NCBI GenBank assembly: GCA_016937995.1
Contig: JAFGVM010000099.1
Coordinates: 1-11,941 of the forward strand
Length of the DNA: 11,941 bases
From: Candidatus Delongbacteria bacterium
GTDB lineage: Bacteria > UBA4055
Direction: 5' to 3'
In this document: positions 6,270 through 11,941 of the stretch, in pieces
Layout: each line of letters opens with the position of its first letter
Position numbering within the stretch: the first letter of the stretch is position 1
The notes under the pieces: generated by a model
Told to the model about the DNA's origin: nothing
What the model saw: the letters and a program-made list of their open reading frames with translations, nothing else
Database searches by the model: none
Position numbers and translations under genes: made by a program

Positions 6270-7532
6270 ATGGCTGGTCAAACAACCATTCAAAAAATTT
6301 TGTCAAAAAGAGTCGGCAAAGAACTGCAGATCGGCGAAATAGCTTTCGTTGAACCGGATTATATCCTTACTCATGATAATACAGCCGCTATAAAAAAGAA
6401 GCTGAAAACTTTCGGAGAAGGTGTAAAGGTAAAGTATCCTGAAAGACTTGTAGTAATAATCGATCATGTAGCGCCGGCCTCAAAAGAACAGGATGCAATC
6501 AATCATAAAGATATTAGGGAATTTGTAAAATACAACGAGATAAAGAATTTTACAGATGTAGGACACGGTATATGCCATCAGGTTTTACCTGAAATGGGTC
6601 TGGCAAGTCCTGGAAAGATCATTGTTGGCAGTGACAGTCATACTTGTACATATGGAGCTTTCGGAGCATTTTCAACAGGTATTGACAGAACAGAGGCTGC
6701 AGGTCTGTGGATCAGCGGTAAAACATGGTTCAAAGTCCCTAAGACTATAAAGATCAACCTTACAGGATCTTTCTCAAAAGGTGTCTACGCAAAAGATCTG
6801 ATCCTGAAAATAATCGGAGATATCGGAGCAGACGGTGCGAATTACAGATCAGTTGAATATGTCGGTGACGGAATTAAAAATCTGACAGTTTCTGAAAGAA
6901 TGACTATTGCTAACATGGCTATAGAAATGGGCGGTAAATGCGCTTTCTTCCCTGTTGACGATGTACTTAAAAATCATTTACTGGCAAATAACATCAGTGA
7001 ATGGGAAGCTTTTGAAGGTGACATTGATGCAGAATATGAAAGCATTTTAAATTATGATCTGAGTAAGATCAAACCTCAAGTTGCTTTCCCTCACGCAGTT
7101 GACAACACTAAAGATATTGACGCTTTTGAAGGTCCTGTAAAATTAAATCAGGGATTGATAGGTACTTGTACAAATGGCAGATTGGACGATCTTCAAATAG
7201 CAGCAAGTATCTTAAAAGGTAAAAAAATACATCCTGATATGAGACTGCTTGTTCTTCCTGCCTCAAGATCAATATATATGGATGCAATGAAAGACGGAAC
7301 TCTGGAGATCCTTATCGAAGCTGGTGCAACAATATTACCTCCGGGTTGCGGTCCGTGTCTGGGTGCACATCAGGGTGTAATGGCTCCGGGTGAAAGAACT
7401 ATTTCAACTGCAAACAGGAACTTTAAGGGCAGAATGGGAAGTAAAGAGGCTGAAATTTACCTTGCTTCACCTGCGACAGTTGCAGCAAGTGCCATAACCG
7501 GCATGATCTCAGACCCGAGAGAAGTATTATAA
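6270..7532 (+). CDS. leuC: Isopropylmalate/homoaconitate-type hydro-lyase, large subunit (archaeal-type LeuC family)
   Basis: This is the large catalytic subunit of an aconitase-superfamily dehydratase that isomerises a 2-hydroxyacid such as isopropylmalate through a [4Fe-4S] cluster. The 420 residues match the shorter two-subunit archaeal/bacterial LeuC2 type, not the roughly 465-residue E. coli type. Visible motifs are VGSDSHTCTYGAFGAFSTGI (119-138), GTCTNGR with Cys300, and PPGCGPCLGAH with Cys360 and Cys363, the three cluster ligands. AGGAG (6259-6263) lies 6 nt before ATG. Its small subunit is encoded 3.7 kb downstream after two unrelated genes. Substrate is not settled: isopropylmalate is the default, but homoaconitate or another 2-hydroxyacid is possible. 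No leuA or leuB is seen in the window. Confidence 0.9.
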   Translation: MAGQTTIQKILSKRVGKELQIGEIAFVEPDYILTHDNTAAIKKKLKTFGEGVKVKYPERLVVIIDHVAPASKEQDAINHKDIREFVKYNEIKNFTDVGHGICHQVLPEMGLASPGKIIVGSDSHTCTYGAFGAFSTGIDRTEAAGLWISGKTWFKVPKTIKINLTGSFSKGVYAKDLILKIIGDIGADGANYRSVEYVGDGIKNLTVSERMTIANMAIEMGGKCAFFPVDDVLKNHLLANNISEWEAFEGDIDAEYESILNYDLSKIKPQVAFPHAVDNTKDIDAFEGPVKLNQGLIGTCTNGRLDDLQIAASILKGKKIHPDMRLLVLPASRSIYMDAMKDGTLEILIEAGATILPPGCGPCLGAHQGVMAPGERTISTANRNFKGRMGSKEAEIYLASPATVAASAITGMISDPREVL

Positions 7533-7558
7533 TCGAGTATATTAAGTTTTAAGGAAGA

Positions 7559-10459
7559 ATGCGTAAATATATTTTCCATACAGATTTCCAGTATTCAGCC
7601 AGCAAAGATTGTTATCTTGTCTGGCTGGAGATCTTTGACGAAGAAAAGAACATCAATAAGTTCGGTACTAAAGAAGATATTTATGAACTGTTCTTTAAGA
7701 ACAGCATACCAACCTATGATACAATGAGCAGGGATTTCTATATCCCACATTACAATAATATCAGGTTGTTAGATTCTTACGACGAAGAACTTTACCCGGA
7801 TGTTAATGAAAAGTTCAATGATCTAACTTTTCTTAAAAAGTATGTTGATTGTGCTTTGGTCCCCTTTTATGACTATACCTACTTTGTCAAGCAGGTAAAG
7901 TTGATGCAAAATACTGATTATTCAATATCTAAATCCTTTAAATTTTATACCAAATTCAATTTATTTGTAAGGAAACTTATTGAAAAAAAATATTTTATTC
8001 CCGGTTTCTACAGAGACGATGAGGATGATTATGAATTCAGCTATTATCCGTATTTCACCAGACAGATAAAAGAAATGCTTAAAATATTCGTTGATAATAT
8101 TCCAATGATCTCTATACTTGATAATGGTAGGATTGAAGATAGAGTGGAATTCATAAATAACTTACTCCGTTCACAAATGAATTCAATTATTCAGTTCTTG
8201 CTTACTAAGGGTGATGCTTCAGAGTATGTTGACAGAATATTGAGATCGAGCAATCTGGCACATCTGGTAATTAAAAATGATAATGTTAAGATATGTGATT
8301 ATAATTTTGATGAGTGGAAGAACTGGGTATCAACGATAACATCAAACTACAAATTTGTATTGAATTTCAGTAATACCGGCGACCAATGCTGGAGAATAAA
8401 TTACGGACTGCTTAATGATGACAGTGTGATCTCTGCAAAAGATATCTACGAGGGAGATGAAAAATTGAAACGTTTCTTTGTTTCTGAATTGATCAGAGCA
8501 TCCCAGTTTACGCAGTATATAAAAGATTCATTGCTTTCTCCAAAGCCGGAATATGTTGACCTTACAGAACAGGAACTGCTTAAATTCTTAAAGTATGATT
8601 CTATTGATCTGAAAGAGAACAGAATTGTGATCCTCTATCCTAAATTTTATAAGGGAATTAAAAAATTAAGTGCAAAAGTAACTTTCCAGAGAAGAACATT
8701 ATCCTCCTTGTCTAAAGGTATCATGTCTAATCTCATTCTCGATTTTAGATGGAAGCTCTTTGCAGGTAAAAAAGAGATAGAAAAGCAAAGAATTGAAGAG
8801 CTTTTATCCCAAAACAGAGAGTTCGTAAAAATAGATGATGAATACATTGAACTTGATCTTCAATCTTTGAAAAGGATAATAAAAGAGCTGAAAAATGAAG
8901 AAGAAAGATTTGAGAACGGGATATCGTTCTTTGAGGCACTTAATTATGATATCTCCGATGATTTTGAAGTCGATAAGACACATTTACTTGAAAGTATAAT
9001 GAACAAAGAATCGTCTGACACCGTTTTTAAGATCGATTCAAACATTGAAGGATTTAACGGCAAATTAAGAAAATATCAGGAAGATGGAGTTTCATTTATA
9101 AAATTCCTTGATAATATGGGACTCGGTGTGATTTTGGCTGATGATATGGGACTTGGGAAGACGATCCAGATCATTGCTTTACTATTGCTTAAGAACCCTC
9201 AAAAACCTGTCCTGATAGTTACTCCAACTACATTGTTATACAACTGGGAGCTCGAGATCAAGAAGTTCTCACCTTCCTTAAAACCGTATCTTCATTACGG
9301 TGTGAATCGAAGAAAAGATATTAATAACATAATCAAGGATTATAATATTATTTTATGCAGCTACGGTGTTATAAAACGTGATCTTGATGTGTTCCTTAAA
9401 TATTCTTTTGACTCAATCATTATTGATGAGGCTCAATACATAAAGAACCCATTGAGCGATCAGGCTAAAGCCGTTAAAAAACTCGTAGGTGACAACAGAT
9501 TCGCTTTAACAGGAACACCTATAGAAAACAGGCTTATGGAACTTTGGTCTATCATGGATTTTGTTAATCCCGGTTTACTTTTAGATTCGAATAATTTCAT
9601 GACAAAGTATGAAATACCTATCATGAAAAACGATGATGAAATAAAGAAGAAGCAACTTTATGGAGTAATATCACCGTTTGTGCTGAGAAGAATGAAAACA
9701 GATAAGAATATCATCCAGGACCTTCCTGAAAAACAGGAAACAAAGATATACTTACCTCTTACCGATGAGCAGATATTACTATATGATCAGGAAATAAAAA
9801 ATGTAGAAAAAGAATTTACCACCGGTAGTAAGCTTAAGTCAAAAATGAATATGCTTGCAGTCATTACCAGATTAAAACAGATCTGTAATCATCCTGTAAA
9901 TTATTTAAAGGACAATTCAAACGATCTGTTCGGGAGATCATCAAAGCTTGATTCACTTAGACAAATGATAAAGACTATAGATCAGGAAGAAAGAAAAACA
10001 CTTGTCTTCACACAATTCGTAGAATCCGGTAAGATGATAAAGAAACATTTAGAAGAATCTCTTGGAAAAGATATACTTTTTTTTCATGGTAGTTTAAACT
10101 TGCAAAAAAGAAAGGAAATGATAGCAAAATTTGAAAATGACAATAATATACCTGCTATGGTGCTTTCATTAAGAGCAGGTGGATTGGGATTGAACCTGAC
10201 GGCTGCAAATTATGTTTTTCATTATGACAGATGGTGGAATCCGGCAGTTGAAAATCAGGCAGTTGATAGAGTTCACAGGATAGGTCAGACAAGAAATACA
10301 TTCGTGTATAAGTTCATTACAAAGGATACTCTTGAAGAAAGGATCGATGAACTGATAGAGTCAAAGATCAAACTTTCCGACGGGATAATTCCTAAAGGTG
10401 AAAGTATAATATCTGAACTGTCTGAAAAAGAATTTATGAAATTAATCAAAAGGATATAG
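7559..10459 (+). CDS. SNF2-family DNA helicase/translocase, YwqA-like, with DUF3670-type associated domain
   Basis: The 966-residue protein is a Swi2/Snf2 ATPase that would translocate on duplex DNA in the cytoplasm. Residues 1 to about 330 have no domain I recognise. About 335-465 resembles the bacterial SNF2-associated DUF3670 domain (ILYPKFYKG; LDFRWKLFAGKKEIE). The motor follows: ADDMGLGKT (527-535, Lys534), DEAQ box (623-626), ALTGTP (649-654), SLRAGGLGLNLTAA (from 870) and VHRIGQ (905-910). All catalytic motifs are intact. AAGGA lies about 4 nt before ATG, 26 bp after leuC. Bacillus YwqA is the nearest type I recognise, and it too is paired with a separate SWIM protein. The cellular role is unknown. 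DNA repair, replication or transcription remodelling are options. No nuclease or methylase partner suggests phage defence here. Confidence 0.93.
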   Translation: MRKYIFHTDFQYSASKDCYLVWLEIFDEEKNINKFGTKEDIYELFFKNSIPTYDTMSRDFYIPHYNNIRLLDSYDEELYPDVNEKFNDLTFLKKYVDCALVPFYDYTYFVKQVKLMQNTDYSISKSFKFYTKFNLFVRKLIEKKYFIPGFYRDDEDDYEFSYYPYFTRQIKEMLKIFVDNIPMISILDNGRIEDRVEFINNLLRSQMNSIIQFLLTKGDASEYVDRILRSSNLAHLVIKNDNVKICDYNFDEWKNWVSTITSNYKFVLNFSNTGDQCWRINYGLLNDDSVISAKDIYEGDEKLKRFFVSELIRASQFTQYIKDSLLSPKPEYVDLTEQELLKFLKYDSIDLKENRIVILYPKFYKGIKKLSAKVTFQRRTLSSLSKGIMSNLILDFRWKLFAGKKEIEKQRIEELLSQNREFVKIDDEYIELDLQSLKRIIKELKNEEERFENGISFFEALNYDISDDFEVDKTHLLESIMNKESSDTVFKIDSNIEGFNGKLRKYQEDGVSFIKFLDNMGLGVILADDMGLGKTIQIIALLLLKNPQKPVLIVTPTTLLYNWELEIKKFSPSLKPYLHYGVNRRKDINNIIKDYNIILCSYGVIKRDLDVFLKYSFDSIIIDEAQYIKNPLSDQAKAVKKLVGDNRFALTGTPIENRLMELWSIMDFVNPGLLLDSNNFMTKYEIPIMKNDDEIKKKQLYGVISPFVLRRMKTDKNIIQDLPEKQETKIYLPLTDEQILLYDQEIKNVEKEFTTGSKLKSKMNMLAVITRLKQICNHPVNYLKDNSNDLFGRSSKLDSLRQMIKTIDQEERKTLVFTQFVESGKMIKKHLEESLGKDILFFHGSLNLQKRKEMIAKFENDNNIPAMVLSLRAGGLGLNLTAANYVFHYDRWWNPAVENQAVDRVHRIGQTRNTFVYKFITKDTLEERIDELIESKIKLSDGIIPKGESIISELSEKEFMKLIKRI

Positions 10460-11259
10460 TGATTTTGGATTTTGATCAAGAAAACAACAGCGTTGACAAT
10501 CATTCACATATATGGTGGCATGATGCTATTTATCAAAAATTTTATGAGAACAGTAATATAACCAAGTTCAATCTTGGTAGAAAATTGTTCAATAAGAGAG
10601 CAATCACTTATTTTGAAATTGATGAAGCATGTGTAGAAGCTGTTGTGTTTGACGGGAAAAAGGGATATTATGAAGTTACAATAGAATTTAAACCTATTGC
10701 AGGTATTTTACGTGAAAAACTGATCGAACTTATTAAGGACAGAATGGATAATGTTCTTGATATAATAAATGGAAAATTTTCTAAAGAATTTTACGATGAG
10801 ATGAAGGATATTGGTATCGACATATTCCCTGGCTGGGCTAATTTTACATACAGATGTACATGTAAAAAATCAAAAAAATGTGACCATGTTGCAACAGTTC
10901 TTCACAGAATTATTAATGAGGTTACTTTCAATCCTATCCTGATCTTTGCATTAAGAGGTATCTCAATTGAAAATATTTATCAGATCATACTTGATGATGA
11001 AGATTTTGAGATGGAGGATATTGAACTTCCTGAAGAATTAACACCTGAATTCTATTCTGTAGGTAGTTCACCACACGATGAGACAGCTATCACTCCAAAT
11101 GAATACTACGGAACTGAAATTAATTTATCAATGCTGGATGATATAAAAGAATCTTATTTGAAATATTCTCAGGTTTACCACGGTAAGATCCGTGATGAAT
11201 TCTATGATATTTATAAAAACATTACGAAATACCTTAAAGTAAATATTAAAAAATTTTAA
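10459..11259 (+). CDS. SWIM zinc-finger protein (YwqB-like), partner of the SNF2 helicase
   Basis: The 266-residue protein carries a SWIM motif, CTCKKSKKCDHV, with zinc ligands Cys133, Cys135, Cys141 and His143 (CxCx5CxH). It is preceded by the usual DIFPGWANFTYR aromatic segment (121-132). SWIM domains mediate DNA or protein contacts and are often fused to, or encoded beside, bacterial SNF2 helicases. Here the motif is in a separate gene. The start is GTG at 10459-10461, sharing one base with the helicase TAG stop (TAGTG). AAAAGGA in the last helicase codons serves as ribosome site, so translation is probably coupled. The N-terminal 120 residues are typical of this family, while the C-terminal 90, rich in Asp and Glu, have no recognisable motif. 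leuD starts 11 bp downstream. Confidence 0.85.
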   Translation: MILDFDQENNSVDNHSHIWWHDAIYQKFYENSNITKFNLGRKLFNKRAITYFEIDEACVEAVVFDGKKGYYEVTIEFKPIAGILREKLIELIKDRMDNVLDIINGKFSKEFYDEMKDIGIDIFPGWANFTYRCTCKKSKKCDHVATVLHRIINEVTFNPILIFALRGISIENIYQIILDDEDFEMEDIELPEELTPEFYSVGSSPHDETAITPNEYYGTEINLSMLDDIKESYLKYSQVYHGKIRDEFYDIYKNITKYLKVNIKKF

Positions 11260-11270
11260 AGGAGTATTAA

Positions 11271-11747
11271 ATGGCTATTTTCTATTACGATCAGAATGAT
11301 ATTAACACTGATCTTCTTTTCCCTGGAAAATACACTTACGGTTCAACTGAACCTGACTTCATCAAGGAACATCTTTTTGAGGACCTTGATCCTGAATTTT
11401 CAAAGAAAGTTCAAGCAGGAGACATTGTTGTTGCAGGATCGAACTTTGGTTGTGGTTCGAGTAGAGAACATCCTGCTCTCGGAATGAAACTTGTCGGAGT
11501 TAAGGCTGTAATCGCAAAATCATTCTCAAGGATATTCTACAGAAGTGCGACTAATCAGGGATTACTTTTGCTTGAATTACCGGAGCTTGTTGATTTCTAT
11601 GAAGAGGGTATGGATGTAAAGGTTGATGCTTTAAAAGGAGAAGTTGAAGCTGGCGGTAAGGTGTTTAACTTTCCTCCACTTCCTACTGAAATGCAGAACA
11701 TCATAGATGACGGTGGATTGCTGGAACATCTGAAGAAAACGTATTAA
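11271..11747 (+). CDS. leuD: Isopropylmalate/homoaconitate-type hydro-lyase, small subunit (LeuD family)
   Basis: This is the small swivelling-domain subunit that completes the active site of the LeuC-type enzyme. The 158 residues are usual for the archaeal-type subunit and shorter than the roughly 200 of E. coli LeuD. Seen motifs are DQNDINTDLLFPGKY (7-21), DLDPEF (38-43), NFGCGSSREH (58-67) and AKSFSRIFYRSATNQGL. The substrate-recognition loop reads YTYG (21-24), where archaeal homoaconitase subunits have YLRT, so specificity is uncertain. AAAGGAG lies 6 nt before ATG. It is the last gene of the operon, followed by a repeat and an intrinsic terminator. It is separated from its partner leuC by the helicase and SWIM genes. 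Confidence 0.9.
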   Translation: MAIFYYDQNDINTDLLFPGKYTYGSTEPDFIKEHLFEDLDPEFSKKVQAGDIVVAGSNFGCGSSREHPALGMKLVGVKAVIAKSFSRIFYRSATNQGLLLLELPELVDFYEEGMDVKVDALKGEVEAGGKVFNFPPLPTEMQNIIDDGGLLEHLKKTY

Positions 11748-11752
11748 ATAAA

Positions 11753-11786
11753 TTCAGTCTGAGTTTATCAAAGACTAAGTCTGAAT
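11753..11786. repeat. Imperfect palindromic repeat downstream of leuD, related to 3808-3839
   Basis: The ends TTCAGTCTGAGT and ACTAAGTCTGAA pair at 10 of 12 positions. The interior CTGAGTTTATCAAAG is shared with the minus strand of the repeat at 3808-3839, apart from one base. It lies between the leuD stop and the terminator. Confidence 0.55.
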
Positions 11787-11800
11787 CGAATAACAATTAA

Positions 11801-11829
11801 AAAAGGTGATCAAAACTGATCACCTTTTT
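11801..11829 (+). terminator. Rho-independent terminator of the leuC-leuD operon
   Basis: AAAAGGTGATCA and TGATCACCTTTT form a perfect 12-bp stem around an AAAC loop and end in a T-run. The A-run on the left means it could also work on the minus strand. It marks the operon end. Confidence 0.9.
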
Positions 11830-11868
11830 CTTTTCCCTCCCCATTTTATAAGATACTATTTTAAGTTT

Positions 11869-11882
11869 GTATCAAATGATAC
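11869..11882. promoter_or_regulatory. Candidate operator GTATCAAATGATAC
   Basis: This perfect palindrome with 6-bp arms lies 34 bp before the start of the right-edge gene. The half-site GTATCA recurs at 11912-11917, between the Shine-Dalgarno and the start codon, and GATAC occurs at 11852-11856. The cluster suggests a repressor-binding region, which is inference. Confidence 0.35.
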
Positions 11883-11916
11883 CAAAGGTTAACTTTAATA
11901 AAAATCTGGAGGTATC

Positions 11917-11941
11917 ATGGAACGGAATTCGTTGGAAAGGC
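11917..11941 (+). CDS. 5' end of an unidentified gene (partial, runs off right edge)
   Basis: An ATG at 11917-11919 follows a strong Shine-Dalgarno GGAGG (11908-11912) and opens a frame MERNSLER that reaches the window edge. Only eight residues are visible, so no function can be given. It lies after the leu-operon terminator and therefore must have its own promoter in 11830-11907, where the GTATCA-type palindrome sits. Confidence 0.5.

Noticed and set aside
7559-11259. Anti-phage defence module built on the SNF2 helicase
   Set aside because: There is no methylase, nuclease or other known defence partner, and the pair matches housekeeping-type YwqA/YwqB proteins.

Overview
The window is AT-rich bacterial DNA with dense, co-directional gene blocks. 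The MlaE/MlaF lipid-transport pair points to a diderm with an outer membrane. A four-helix-bundle (23S rRNA intervening-sequence type) gene, short dispersed hairpin repeats and a two-subunit archaeal-type LeuC/LeuD pair fit a low-GC member of the Bacteroidota/FCB neighbourhood or a related uncultured lineage. No rRNA or marker protein is present, so this placement is inference. I see no tRNA, rRNA, CRISPR array, insertion sequence or phage gene.

Left block (about 1-5962), all on the minus strand. In transcription order it holds: the ABC permease MlaE; the ABC ATPase MlaF; a 26-codon mini-ORF inside a long inverted repeat; a DUF3010-like protein; a four-helix-bundle gene enclosed by inverted arrays of a 7-bp unit; an OsmC-family protein; a gluzincin-like HExxH putative metallopeptidase; a C39-like cysteine peptidase; a deiminase-fold protein that has lost most catalytic residues; and the first codons of a probable methyltransferase running off the left edge. 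The OsmC, HExxH and C39 genes are tightly packed and form one probable operon. The four-helix-bundle cassette sits between DUF3010 and osmC and looks like an inserted unit.

A 307-bp AT-rich region (5963-6269) separates this block from the divergent right block.

Right block (6270-11747), plus strand, is one compact operon: leuC, a SNF2-family helicase, a SWIM zinc-finger protein, then leuD. The two subunits of the aconitase-family hydro-lyase, normally adjacent, are split by a 3.7-kb helicase/SWIM pair resembling Bacillus YwqA/YwqB. Junctions are +26 bp, a 1-nt overlap and +11 bp, so all four genes are probably co-transcribed. A strong intrinsic terminator follows leuD at 11801-11829. Beyond it a further plus-strand gene begins, behind a palindromic operator-like site.

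The best candidates for something undescribed are the repeat-bounded four-helix-bundle cassette (a possible IVS-like element outside rRNA), the helicase/SWIM pair embedded in a leuCD operon, the mini-ORF/stem arrangement ahead of DUF3010, and the degenerate deiminase.
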